Source: Methanobacterium bryantii
Lineage (GTDB): Archaea; Methanobacteriota; Methanobacteria; Methanobacteriales; Methanobacteriaceae
NCBI RefSeq assembly: GCF_002287175.1
Contig: NZ_LMVM01000002.1
Span: 1 to 64,000 of the forward strand
DNA length: 64,000 nt
Reading direction: 5' to 3'
Positions within the stretch are counted from its first letter, which is position 1, and the number at the start of each line of letters is the position of its first letter. Both the position numbers and the translations under genes were made by a program. This document shows positions 52,735 to 61,795 of this stretch, piece by piece. The notes beneath the pieces were generated by a model. That model was given only the letters and a program-made list of their open reading frames with translations. It did no database searches and was not told the origin of the DNA.

Positions 52735-53292
52735 ATGGAATTACCTTGGAACGTTGTAGTTGTTACTGGTGTTCCTGGAGTTGGTAAAACAACTCTCTGT
52801 AGAAGAGTTTCTGAAGATTTAGGTTACAATTATGTAAATTATGGAGATCTGATGCTTGAAATAGCTAAAAGCGAAGATCTCGCTTCTACAGATTCTGAAA
52901 TGTTTAGTTTGGACATAGATACCCAGCAAAAAATTTGGAAGGGCGCAGCTTTAAAAGTAAAAGATATGAACTGTGTTCTTGTAGATTTACACGGTGTTGA
53001 TCAGTCCCCAATTGGTTATATTCTTTCGCTGCCCATAGAAATTATATCTCCAGATATAATTGTGGTAATAGAGTCTTCTAATGATAATATACTCCAGCGA
53101 AGGCATAAAGATACTAAAGAAAGGATAATTGACACTATAAATAGTTTAAATGAGCATATAAATATGTTAAGGACTTCAATGGCTGTATGTTCTGCTATTT
53201 TGGGGTGTAATTTGATAGTACTTGAAAACGATGATTTGGAAGGTTGTTTTTTAAAACTAAAAAATCTTTTAGGTACTGGCAGTGTATTATAA
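52735..53292 (+). CDS. Archaeal adenylate-kinase-like P-loop kinase
   Basis: 185 residues from MELPWNVVVVTGVPGVGKTTLCRRV, with the Walker A GVPGVGKTT near residue 13. It continues GYNYVNYGDLMLEIAKSED, VLVDLHGVDQSPIGYI, and IIVVIESSNDNILQRRHKDTKERI. The fold follows archaeal AdkA (VTGVPGVGxTT, VNFGxxM), with the lid reduced. Probably an adenylate or related nucleoside-monophosphate kinase. An in-frame ATG at 52702 exists but the ATG at 52735 has the GGTG site. Confidence 0.7.
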   Translation: MELPWNVVVVTGVPGVGKTTLCRRVSEDLGYNYVNYGDLMLEIAKSEDLASTDSEMFSLDIDTQQKIWKGAALKVKDMNCVLVDLHGVDQSPIGYILSLPIEIISPDIIVVIESSNDNILQRRHKDTKERIIDTINSLNEHINMLRTSMAVCSAILGCNLIVLENDDLEGCFLKLKNLLGTGSVL

Positions 53293-53415
53293 AAAAAATC
53301 CAAATTTAAGCGTAAAGCTTATATAAGATGAAGACTAAATCTTGAATCTACCCCTTTACAGATTTCAAATTGTAAAACTGTATAAGTGAAATAATTTGTT
53401 TCTATAAATCAAATG

Positions 53416-53490
53416 GGGCCCGTGGCTCAGCATGGTTAGAGCGCACGGCTGATAACCGTGAGGCCCTGGGTTCGAATCCCAGCGGGCCCA
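53416..53490 (+). tRNA. tRNA-Ile (anticodon GAT)
   Basis: GGGCCCG, TG, D arm GCTC-AGCATGGTTA-GAGC, anticodon arm CACGG-CTGATAA-CCGTG with anticodon GAT, variable AGGCC, T arm CTGGG-TTCGAAT-CCCAG, CGGGCCC and discriminator A. All stems pair perfectly. No CCA encoded. A TATA-like GCTTATATAAG lies 90 bases upstream. Confidence 0.95.
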
Positions 53491-53941
53491 TTTACTTTTA
53501 ATAAAGAATGTTAAACATTCTCTATTTTAATAATATATATCTAATATTTTCATATTTTCAAAAATTACTCTCTTATTTTTAGTTAAAGTTATATTGATAT
53601 TAAATTAAAAAAAATCAAATTTTAATTAATTTGAACTTATTTTGAAAGATATAACTTGGTAAATATGCTTTAGTTTATATTTGATGGAATTACTGAATTT
53701 ATAGCTATTTGAAGTTAATATCTATTTATAGCTTATTTATTCATTTAAATTAATATTTAAAATGTTAGTATATGATTAAATGGATATAATGGGCCTTAAA
53801 ATATAAATAGATTGATAATAGGATAACTTTACTGTAAAATTTATTTATTATATGCTATTAAACATAATTTAATAATTAAAATAGATAAATTTAATAAAGA
53901 GAAAATTAAAAAGTGGGATATCAGTTGTAATAGGTATTACC
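53491..53941. other. Intergenic, nothing seen
   Basis: AT-rich spacer. No ORF with ribosome site, no repeat recognised. Confidence 0.3.
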
Positions 53942-54544
53942 ATGAGATTTATTAACTCCAATTTTGAACCAAAATATGACTTTGCCCGATCTATTTCCCG
54001 CCTGGTACAACCTATAATAATTACTATGCCTATTTTTGTCATTTTAAATTATTTTGTAACGGGTGGAACTGGTTTTTTAATATTTACATTAATTTGCCTG
54101 CTGTTTGCAACTTTTTTACCATTTACAGCAGTTTGGATGTGGATTAAAAATAGAGATCTAGATTTGGATATAACGGATAAGGATGAACGCACATTTCCAT
54201 TACTTTTTGGGGTTTTATCATACCTTATTGGTACAGTTATACTTTTTACTGCGGGAGCACCTGCCGCTGTCACCGTGTTAATGTTCTGTTACTTTTCAAA
54301 TGCATTACTGACCATATTTATAACGTTTTTCTGGAAAATCAGCCTGCATTCTATGGGCATTGCTGGACCTACAGCAGCAATGATATATGTCTTTGGATCT
54401 TCAGGACTTTTATTTTTATTTCCATTGTTCATGGTCATGTGGAGCCGGCTTTACCTTAACAAACATACACTGGCACAGGTTGTTGTAGGTGCTATAAGCG
54501 GCTTTGTTTTTACATGGCTGCAGTTTAAGATATTTCTAGTATGA
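53942..54544 (+). CDS. PAP2-like membrane phosphatase
   Basis: 200 residues with about six membrane helices. The C-terminal half has the PAP2 order KISLHSMGIAGPTAA (the SxxSxHS/GP block) and WSRLYLNKHTLAQVVVGAISG (SRxxxxxHTxxQvvxG). The first KxxxxxxRP motif is weak (KDERTFPLLFG, near residue 80). Such proteins hydrolyse lipid diphosphates such as undecaprenyl or polyprenyl pyrophosphate. No ribosome site before the ATG. Monocistronic. Confidence 0.7.
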   Translation: MRFINSNFEPKYDFARSISRLVQPIIITMPIFVILNYFVTGGTGFLIFTLICLLFATFLPFTAVWMWIKNRDLDLDITDKDERTFPLLFGVLSYLIGTVILFTAGAPAAVTVLMFCYFSNALLTIFITFFWKISLHSMGIAGPTAAMIYVFGSSGLLFLFPLFMVMWSRLYLNKHTLAQVVVGAISGFVFTWLQFKIFLV

Positions 54545-55157
54545 ACTGGTATGATTTGAGTCTATTTTTTAAACAGATTCTTTTATTTTCACTAATAATT
54601 TGTTTAATATATGATGGTACTTTGAAAATCAATGCATTGTAGAAAAGCTTCGAAAATCAATGATTTTGGGGGTAAAATCTTTGAAAACATTGAAAAAATT
54701 TTATAATATTGTAAGAAGATGTTTAAAAGTAGTTAAACAAAATTTAAGAATAATTTCATAGATATATGGCAATTTTAGAGAGCTTAAATTAACTCTATTT
54801 TTTAATTAAATAATAGCAAATTTTTAATATTAAACATAAACTTCTTTAAAACAGTTTAATCACATTAAAATTTATTATTTGTTCTAAAAATATGTATGCT
54901 TGGGAATTAACTGGATAAAATGGTTATTGAAAATTTATTTAATAAATAAGTCAATTTTTGAATTTTTATAATTTTAATAAAAAAGGGGGATTTTGGTTAT
55001 AAAAAAATTTATATTTCAAGATGTTCCATATTATAGATTGGAGCAATGATGGTAATCAATTACCTCATTTTATTATATTTTTTTTATAAACCTTTTTAAA
55101 TACCTTCTGTTTTCACACAACACTATTTTAAGGAGTTATTATTTGTATTTTACTCTA
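54545..55157. other. Intergenic with a short hairpin remnant
   Basis: At 54622-54684 the blocks GAAAATCAATG and GAAAATCAATGATTTTGGGGG resemble hairpin modules of the arrays but are truncated. A T-rich stretch near 55070-55080 may terminate the trp operon from the right. No gene. Confidence 0.4.
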
Positions 55158-56207
55158 TTAACTATTTTCTACAAATTCATAAAGCTTTTTAAGGGCTGAT
55201 CCTGATTCAACTGCATTTCGAGCGACTTCCACGCCTTCTGGAAAATTATCCACGATTCCACTTATAAAAAGGATAGCTGCTGCATTTGTGAGACATAGAT
55301 CAAGCCTTGCCTTTTCAGTCTCATTTCTTTCCATACATTTAAGGACATCAACTGCGATCTGCATATTTTCATTGATATCTGAGGAAGCTTTTATCAGTTT
55401 TTCACGGGTCCTCTGGATACCGAAGTCTTCAGGGTAAATTTCTTTAATACTGATTTCCCCATTATCAACAATTGCCACTTTGGTTTTTCCCAGTGTAGAT
55501 ATTTCATCCATCGCTGGATTTCCATTGCTGTCAAACCCGTGAACTACCATGGCTTTTTTTACACCTAAATTTTTAAGTACATCTGCCACCAGTTCAACAT
55601 AGTCCGGATCGAAAACTCCAAGGAGTTGAATATCTGCATTTGCCGGTGATGTAAGTGGGCCCAATATGTTGAAGACTGTCCTTATATTAAGCTCCCGTCT
55701 CACAGGCATTACGTACTTCATTGCAGGGTGAAAGTTGGGCGCGAACATAAATCCTATGCCTGTTTTTTCCATACTTTTTTCCACTTCTTCTGCCCCACTG
55801 TCAATGGTTACACCAAGGGCTTCCAGTATATCTGCACCACCACATTTACTTGTTATACTTCTGTTACCATGTTTTGCTATTACCACACCGCAGGATGCTG
55901 CTATTATCGCTGAAATGGTACTTATATTAAATGTTTTTAGTTTATCGCCGCCAGTACCACATGTATCTACAAGGGGCGCGTTTATATTTGGGGATACTGG
56001 TACGCAGACTTCCCGCATGGCCTTTACAAAACCGGTTATTTCTGGAACAGTTTCACCCTTCATGGAAAGGGAAGTTAAAAAAGAAGCTATTTGAATGTCA
56101 CTTGTATTCCCATTCATTATCTGGGTCATACATCCATAAGCTTCTTTTTCATTTAGATCTTCAAATGAAGCGACCTTTTTTATGCATTCAGCTATCATAA
56201 AAATCAC
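55158..56207 (-). CDS. trpD: Anthranilate phosphoribosyltransferase
   Basis: 349 residues. Diagnostic PRPP/anthranilate blocks: PLVDTCGTGGDKLKTFNISTISAIIAASCGVVIAKHGNRSITSKCGGADILEALG and PAMKYVMPVRRELNIRTVFNILGPLTSPANA. It joins anthranilate to PRPP in the second step of tryptophan synthesis. The last gene of the operon, three bases after trpA. In contrast to bacteria, the gene is at the end, as in Methanothermobacter. Confidence 0.95.
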   Translation of the reverse strand: MIFMIAECIKKVASFEDLNEKEAYGCMTQIMNGNTSDIQIASFLTSLSMKGETVPEITGFVKAMREVCVPVSPNINAPLVDTCGTGGDKLKTFNISTISAIIAASCGVVIAKHGNRSITSKCGGADILEALGVTIDSGAEEVEKSMEKTGIGFMFAPNFHPAMKYVMPVRRELNIRTVFNILGPLTSPANADIQLLGVFDPDYVELVADVLKNLGVKKAMVVHGFDSNGNPAMDEISTLGKTKVAIVDNGEISIKEIYPEDFGIQRTREKLIKASSDINENMQIAVDVLKCMERNETEKARLDLCLTNAAAILFISGIVDNFPEGVEVARNAVESGSALKKLYEFVENS

Positions 56208-56210
56208 TTT

Positions 56211-57020
56211 TTAACTTATAGTGGCTTCTTTAAGTTCGGCGCAGAATTTACCAACTTTTTGCAGCATTTCTTCTTTATCCTCGAGATTTTCAGTTATTAT
56301 GTTTAATATGGCACTTGCAACAATTGCTCCGTCAGCACCTGCATTTATAACTTCCTTAACGTGCTTTGGCTTTGAGATACCAAACCCTACACTTATTGGA
56401 ATGTCGCTGTGGCTTTTTATTCTTTTAATAAGGTCAACAGTGGTTGTTTTGAGTTCAGCTCTTGCACCGGTGGTTCCCATAACTGCAACCACATAAAGGA
56501 AACCAGAGCACATTTTTGTTATCTCCTGCAACCTCTCATTACCTGTAGTTTGTGCTGCCATGAAAATCTGCTGAACACCGTTCTTTCGAGCGGCTTCCAG
56601 GGCATCACCCGCTTCTTCAGGGGGTAAATCTGCTGCAAGTATTGCATTTGCACCGTTATCTCTGGCCATTTCATAAAATTTATCAATGCCCATTTTGTAA
56701 ATGAGGTTATAGTATGTGAGAACTCCAACTGGAATATCTGTAAATTCACGGATCCGCTTTATGAATTCAAAACCCCTTTCAACAGTCATACCTGCTTTAA
56801 GCGCTCTTATATCTGCTAGTTGAACTGTAGGCCCGTCAGCAACAGGGTCGCTGAATGGGAAACCGATTTCAAGCGCATCAGCGCCGTTTTCTACAAAAAC
56901 TTTTACAATTTCAAGGGATGTTTCAAAATCAGGGTCGCCTGCAACTACAAATGGAATAAATGCGCCTTCTTTTTTGGCCTTGGCCTGCTGGAATGCCTCG
57001 TCGTAACTTTTTATTTTCAT
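56211..57020 (-). CDS. trpA: Tryptophan synthase alpha subunit
   Basis: 269 residues. ALEIGFPFSDPVADGPTVQLADIRAL holds the catalytic Glu and Asp; GFLYVVAVMGTTGAR and ISVGFGISKPKHVKEV follow. It releases indole from indole-3-glycerol phosphate and channels it to TrpB. Its ATG overlaps the trpB stop (ATGA), showing coupled translation. Confidence 0.95.
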   Translation of the reverse strand: MKIKSYDEAFQQAKAKKEGAFIPFVVAGDPDFETSLEIVKVFVENGADALEIGFPFSDPVADGPTVQLADIRALKAGMTVERGFEFIKRIREFTDIPVGVLTYYNLIYKMGIDKFYEMARDNGANAILAADLPPEEAGDALEAARKNGVQQIFMAAQTTGNERLQEITKMCSGFLYVVAVMGTTGARAELKTTTVDLIKRIKSHSDIPISVGFGISKPKHVKEVINAGADGAIVASAILNIITENLEDKEEMLQKVGKFCAELKEATIS

Positions 57021-58189
57021 AATTTTACCCCCATGTAGTCTGCGATTATATTAACATCTTTATCTCCCCTTCCTGAGAGGTTTATAACTATTGTTTTTCC
57101 TTGATTCTCTTTAGCGTACTTTTCAGCCATTGCAACAGCATGTGAACTTTCAAGGGCAGGAATGATACCTTCATATTTTGACAGCAGCTTAAATGCTCTA
57201 AATGCTTCTTCATCAGTAATAGGGCCGTACTGCGCACGTCCAGTGACTTTCAAATATGAATGTTCTGGCCCAACACCAGGATAATCCAGCCCTGCAGATA
57301 TGGAGTGGGCTTCAGAGATCTGTCCATAGTCGTCCTGAAGGACAAAGGATAAAGACCCATGTAGAACTCCTTCAGTACCTGCACTGAGCGTTGCACCGTG
57401 TTTTCCTTCTAAACCGTCTCCCCCACCTTCAGCGCCTACAAGTTCTACCTCTTTATGGTCTATAAATTCTGAAAATATTCCCAGGGAGTTACTTCCACCA
57501 CCAACACATGCTATTACAGCGTCTGGGAGTTCACCTTCTTTTTCAAGGATATCTCTTTTTGTTTCCTTTCCAATAACTGTCTGGAAGTGTTTTACCATTG
57601 TTGGGTATGGGTGAGGCCCTGCAGTGGAACCCAGCAGGTAATGGGTATTTTCAACATTTGTTATCCAGTCCCTCATAGCTTCGTTCATAGCATCCTTTAA
57701 AGTTTTAGCTCCACTTTCTACAGGGATAACTTTAGCCCCTGATATTTCCATTCTAAATACATTTAACTTCTGACGTGCCACATCTACGCTGCCCATATAG
57801 ATATCTGCAGGCATCCCAAACAGGGCACCTACAGTTGCAGTTGCAATACCATGTTGTCCAGCTCCAGTTTCTGCTATTAACCTTTCTTTACCCATATATT
57901 TTGCAAGAAGTCCTTGTCCAAGGGTGTTATTTATTTTGTGGGCACCTGTATGGAGCAGATCTTCCCGCTTAAGGTAAATTTTACACCCAAGTTTTCCCGA
58001 AAGATTTTCTGCGTAGTAAAGGGGGGTGGGCCTGCCTGCAAATTCCCTTAAATAATATTCAAGTTCGGCGTTGAATTCTTTATCATCTTTGTACTTTAAA
58101 AATGCCTTCTCAAGCTCTTCAAGGGCAGGAATTAGAAGTTCTGGAACAAATATCCCGCCGTATTTACCGAATTTACCATCTGAGATCAT
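57017..58189 (-). CDS. trpB: Tryptophan synthase beta subunit
   Basis: 390 residues. PLP lysine in HTGAHKINNTLGQ, GAGQHGIATATVGALFGM, phosphate loop CVGGGSNSLGIF, and the C-terminal VINLSGRGDKD. It is the TrpB1 form that pairs with TrpA. Overlaps trpF by TAATG at its start and trpA by ATGA at its end. Condenses indole with serine. Confidence 0.95.
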   Translation of the reverse strand: MISDGKFGKYGGIFVPELLIPALEELEKAFLKYKDDKEFNAELEYYLREFAGRPTPLYYAENLSGKLGCKIYLKREDLLHTGAHKINNTLGQGLLAKYMGKERLIAETGAGQHGIATATVGALFGMPADIYMGSVDVARQKLNVFRMEISGAKVIPVESGAKTLKDAMNEAMRDWITNVENTHYLLGSTAGPHPYPTMVKHFQTVIGKETKRDILEKEGELPDAVIACVGGGSNSLGIFSEFIDHKEVELVGAEGGGDGLEGKHGATLSAGTEGVLHGSLSFVLQDDYGQISEAHSISAGLDYPGVGPEHSYLKVTGRAQYGPITDEEAFRAFKLLSKYEGIIPALESSHAVAMAEKYAKENQGKTIVINLSGRGDKDVNIIADYMGVKL

Positions 58190-58839
58190 TAAATCACCTT
58201 ACAATTTTCAACAAATTCTGCTATTTTATCTCTATTTTTAATTCCAGGACTATCTTCAACGCCTGAATTAACATCTACATAATCAAAAATATCTTTAATT
58301 AAATTTCCTTTATTTTTCATCTTTTGTGCACTAATTCCACCTGCAAGAAACAGTTTTATATCTTTATTACTTTCTTTTGCAATTTTTGCTGCTTCAGCTG
58401 CAATTTCCAGTGGAATTTGCTTTCCAGTACCGCCACTTTTACCTTGAATCATAGAATCAAATATTAGATATTTGCAAACTTTTGCAAATGATTTTATCTC
58501 TTCTTTTTTAGATTCATCGATTTTCTCAGGAATTCCAATGGCTTTAATTACATTAATTTCTTTTAGTTTATCTATATCCTCTGCCTGTAATGAATGCAGC
58601 TGTATATTTTTAACGCCGCTTTTTTCTATAGAATCCATGGCTTCTTCAACAGTTTCAGGCTCAAGTACAAGCACTGCTTTTTCTTTATTTTTCATGGAGT
58701 CCACAAGTTCTCTTATTTTTTCTATATCCTGAAATCTTTTGGACCGCTTTATGTTTATAAACCCGATAAAAGCAGGGCCTTCATTTTCACACACTCTAAT
58801 GTCTTCAAGTCTTGTAATCCCGCAAATTTTGAATTCCAT
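58189..58839 (-). CDS. trpF: Phosphoribosylanthranilate isomerase
   Basis: 216 residues, TIM barrel. FKICGITRLEDIRVCENEGPAFIGFI carries the catalytic Cys; LIFDSMIQGKSGGTGKQIPLEI and LFLAGGISAQK with VDVNSGVEDSPGIKNRDKI form the phosphate sites. Directly abuts trpC. Normal length. Confidence 0.93.
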   Translation of the reverse strand: MEFKICGITRLEDIRVCENEGPAFIGFINIKRSKRFQDIEKIRELVDSMKNKEKAVLVLEPETVEEAMDSIEKSGVKNIQLHSLQAEDIDKLKEINVIKAIGIPEKIDESKKEEIKSFAKVCKYLIFDSMIQGKSGGTGKQIPLEIAAEAAKIAKESNKDIKLFLAGGISAQKMKNKGNLIKDIFDYVDVNSGVEDSPGIKNRDKIAEFVENCKVI

Positions 58840-59631
58840 TTAACTCACCTTTGCGTTTTTACCTGTTTTAACCAGTTCCTGTACTGTTTCAAGTATGTTG
58901 TTTGATTCCATGATGGTTGAACCTATTAAGACTGCATCTGCGCCGTAGCTTCCAAGAAGTTTAACATCTTTAGAATTTTTAACCCCGCTTTCTGATACAA
59001 GAACCTTATTTTCAGGTATGTATTTTGAAAGCTTTTCAGTCCGTTTAAAATCAATACTGAAGTCACTGAAATCCCGGTTGTTAATCCCGATTATTTCTGC
59101 ACCTGCCTTTACGGCCATTTCTATTTCTTCCCTGTTTTTACATTCTACAAGGGCGTCCATTTCAAGGTAATGGCAGAGGTCAATTCCAAATCTAAGATCT
59201 TTATAAACGCCTGCTATTAAAAGCACGGCACTGGCCCCGCAGGACCTGGCTTCATAGATCTGGTATTCATCCATTACAAAGTCCTTTCTAAGAAGCGGCA
59301 GCTTGCTTACTTTAGATGCAATACGCAGATTTTTAATGCTGCTTTTAAAGAATGTCTGTTCTGTAAGTACTGAGATGGCACTTGCCCCTCCTTTATCATA
59401 GAAAGGAACAACATCTTCCACCAGACTGTTGGAAATGTCACCTTTAGATGGAGACGCTGGTTTGTATTCGCAGATTACAGAAACATCATCTTTATTAAGT
59501 AGTGCCTTTTTAAAATCGGCTCTTATTTTTGTCCCGCGGATATTTTCCTTTAATTCGCTTAAAGGCCGATATTTCATGTCTCTTTTAAGTACTTTTTCCC
59601 TTTCAGTTATTATCTGTGAGAAATTGATCAT
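58840..59631 (-). CDS. trpC: Indole-3-glycerol phosphate synthase
   Basis: 263 residues. ICEYKPASPSKGDIS, AISVLTEQTFFKSS, LPLLRKDFVMDEYQIYEARSCGASAVLLI and EIIGINNRDFSDFSID carry the catalytic Lys, Glu and Asn of the family. Its ATG overlaps the trpG stop (ATGA at 59628-59631). Confidence 0.95.
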   Translation of the reverse strand: MINFSQIITEREKVLKRDMKYRPLSELKENIRGTKIRADFKKALLNKDDVSVICEYKPASPSKGDISNSLVEDVVPFYDKGGASAISVLTEQTFFKSSIKNLRIASKVSKLPLLRKDFVMDEYQIYEARSCGASAVLLIAGVYKDLRFGIDLCHYLEMDALVECKNREEIEMAVKAGAEIIGINNRDFSDFSIDFKRTEKLSKYIPENKVLVSESGVKNSKDVKLLGSYGADAVLIGSTIMESNNILETVQELVKTGKNAKVS

Positions 59632-60251
59632 GTACAGTCCTCCAGAAACCTTGTTTTTGGGGTTCTGGAACTGCAGGTTCCTTCAACCTCCAGGAAGTTT
59701 TTAATTATCTTTACTCCGCTGGCTGTTCCTATAGATTCTGGATGGAACTGGAGGCCAAAAACAGGACAATCTAAATGTTTTATGGCCATTATAGTTCCGT
59801 CTTCTGTTTTTGCAATGATTTCTATACAATCTGGGGTGCTGTCTTCATCACAGATAAGTGAATGGTATCTTGTTGCAACGAGGGTGTTTTCAACGTCCTT
59901 AAAGATCCCTTCGTTACTATGGGAAATTTCACTTAATTTACCGTGTATAGGCTCTGCTCTTTTAATTTTTCCACCAAATGTTGCGAAAATACCCTGATGA
60001 CCTAAACATACTCCTAAAATTGGAATTTCACCTTTAAACTCTTTAATGACATCGCTACAAACCCCAAAATCTTTTTTATTGGTTGGGTTTCCAGGTCCTG
60101 GAGAAATTATTATGCTGTCTGGCTGAAGCTCTCTTATTTCATCAATGGTTATTTTATCATTTCTTTTAACCACTATGTTTTTTTCAAGCTGTCCAACTAA
60201 CTGATAGAGATTATATGTAAATGAATCATAATTATCCAGTATCAGTATCAT
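59628..60251 (-). CDS. trpG: Anthranilate synthase glutaminase subunit
   Basis: 207 residues. ILGVCLGHQGIFATFGG has the nucleophilic Cys, and FGLQFHPESIGT the His-Glu pair. The start is the ATG at 60251, two bases past trpE. The last 20 residues (VEGTCSSRTPKTRFLEDCT) are unusual for TrpG: the DNA here contains GGAAC-tgca-GTTCC, CCAGAA...TTCTGG and the connector TTCAACCTCC seen in the hairpin arrays. The tail seems to have been made by a hairpin insertion near the 3' end. Confidence 0.9.
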   Translation of the reverse strand: MILILDNYDSFTYNLYQLVGQLEKNIVVKRNDKITIDEIRELQPDSIIISPGPGNPTNKKDFGVCSDVIKEFKGEIPILGVCLGHQGIFATFGGKIKRAEPIHGKLSEISHSNEGIFKDVENTLVATRYHSLICDEDSTPDCIEIIAKTEDGTIMAIKHLDCPVFGLQFHPESIGTASGVKIIKNFLEVEGTCSSRTPKTRFLEDCT

Positions 60252-60252
60252 T

Positions 60253-61620
60253 TCAGTTCCCCCTTCCGCTTGCAACTTCAAGAGCCTTTATAACTGCCTG
60301 TGCTTTGTTTTCGCATTCAAAATATTCATTTTCTGGGACGGAATCATGTACAATTCCGGCACCTGCCTGTATTTTAGCTTTATTTCCATTGCAGACCAGC
60401 GTCCTTATAACAATCGCAAAGTCTGCATTTCCATTTAATGAGAAGTAGCCTAAAGCACCGCCGTAAGGCCCCCTTGGAAGTCCTTCCAGTTCGTTTATTA
60501 TTTCCATGGCTCTGATTTTTGGAGCCCCGCTTAATGTCCCTGCAGGGAAAATGGAGCTGAATGCTTCAACTGCTGTCATATCCTCTCTCAATTTTCCTGT
60601 TACATGGGAAACGATATGCTGTACATGTGAAAATTTCTTAACAGTCATGTATTCTGGAACTCGTACTGAATCGAACTTGCTTACTTTTCCCACATCATTC
60701 CTTGCAAGGTCCACAAGCATTAAATGTTCTGCAAGTTCTTTTTCGTCATTCATCAGTTCTATTTCCAGTTTTTCATCTTCAGCACCTGTTTTACCGCGTT
60801 CCCTGGTCCCTGCAATTGGATATGTTTCCACATCGCTTCCCTCAACTCTGGCGAGCATTTCAGGACTTGAACCAATTATCTCGCGGTTTCCAAGTTTTAA
60901 ATGATACATATATGGCGAGGGATTCATTTCACGAAGTGCCTTATAAATTGAAAGCTTATCGCCAGTGATTTCATATTCACGGGCATTTGATATAACACTC
61001 TGGAAGATTTCACCCGCTTTTATTTTTTCCTTAGCTTCTCTAACCATGCTTTCATATTTTTCCCTTGAAAAATAGTGCTTCTTAAACTTGAAATCAATAC
61101 TGCCGATATCATGTGACTCCTTTGCAATCTGGTTTATTTCTTCGATTCTATTTTCACCAAGGGTCACATATTCACATTTGTTCTGCAACCGATCAAACGT
61201 AATAGTATCTAAGAATAAACCAAACTCAAAATCAGGATACTCTGAATCTTGAACATCAATATTTTCAAAATGTCGAACTGATTCATAGGATATATAACCT
61301 ACGAGTCCCCCTCTAAATCCTTTTTTCCCATTACTTTTAGATGTTAATTTTTTAAGTTCTTCAAATGGGTTTTCAGTCTCAATTTCTTCTTGAACTCCAT
61401 CTTTTTCTATCTGTAAAACATTTCCATAAGCTCGTAGAACTGCAGCCGGCTTGAAGCCTAAAACTGAGAGCCTTGCAAGTCCGCTGTCACTTTCCATGGA
61501 TTCAAGTAGAAATGCACTGTCGTAGTTTCTATAAATATTTTTAAACAAGTCAAATGGGGAATCGAAATCAAGTTCGATACTAACTGGCTCATTTAATTTA
61601 AGATCGCCAAAAACATTCAC
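60253..61620 (-). CDS. trpE: Anthranilate synthase component I
   Basis: 455 residues. AFLLESMESD contains the LLES tryptophan feedback site, and the chorismate-binding core reads GSSPEMLARVEGSDVETYPIAGTRERG, then LVDLARNDVGKVS and GTLSGAPKIRAMEIINELE. First gene of the trp operon. The start ATG at 61620 has only a weak ribosome site; a ten-codon leader ORF with a better site overlaps it. A TGTACA box lies about 90 bases upstream. Confidence 0.95.
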   Translation of the reverse strand: MNVFGDLKLNEPVSIELDFDSPFDLFKNIYRNYDSAFLLESMESDSGLARLSVLGFKPAAVLRAYGNVLQIEKDGVQEEIETENPFEELKKLTSKSNGKKGFRGGLVGYISYESVRHFENIDVQDSEYPDFEFGLFLDTITFDRLQNKCEYVTLGENRIEEINQIAKESHDIGSIDFKFKKHYFSREKYESMVREAKEKIKAGEIFQSVISNAREYEITGDKLSIYKALREMNPSPYMYHLKLGNREIIGSSPEMLARVEGSDVETYPIAGTRERGKTGAEDEKLEIELMNDEKELAEHLMLVDLARNDVGKVSKFDSVRVPEYMTVKKFSHVQHIVSHVTGKLREDMTAVEAFSSIFPAGTLSGAPKIRAMEIINELEGLPRGPYGGALGYFSLNGNADFAIVIRTLVCNGNKAKIQAGAGIVHDSVPENEYFECENKAQAVIKALEVASGRGN

Positions 61621-61630
61621 TGCCTTTCAT
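61598..61630 (-). CDS. Possible trp leader peptide overlapping the trpE start
   Basis: ATG at 61630 encodes MKGSECFWRS and stops at 61598, reading across the trpE start in another frame. GGTGAT ends five bases before this ATG, a better site than that of trpE. The peptide has one Trp codon. It could set trpE translation by reinitiation; or be chance. Confidence 0.35.
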   Translation of the reverse strand: MKGSECFWRS

Positions 61631-61680
61631 ATTTAATCACCTATTAACGTATTTCTTACAGTATCCTATATACTATATAG

Positions 61681-61720
61681 TCCTATTTAAAGCTTTATAG
61701 TACATATGTGTACATTGATA
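61681..61720 (-). promoter_or_regulatory. trp promoter with TGTACA box
   Basis: TGTACA at 61709-61714, next to a second partial half-site AGTACATA. The minus-strand TATA GCTTTAAATAGG (61682-61694) is just downstream. In Methanothermobacter thermautotrophicus TrpY represses trpEGCFBAD through TGTACA TRP boxes. No trpY gene is in this window. Confidence 0.65.
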
Positions 61721-61795
61721 TTTAATATGCTTACTTTTAAAAAATAATTAAAAAAATAAACTCTTATTTTCACATAAATTCACAGATATATCCTT

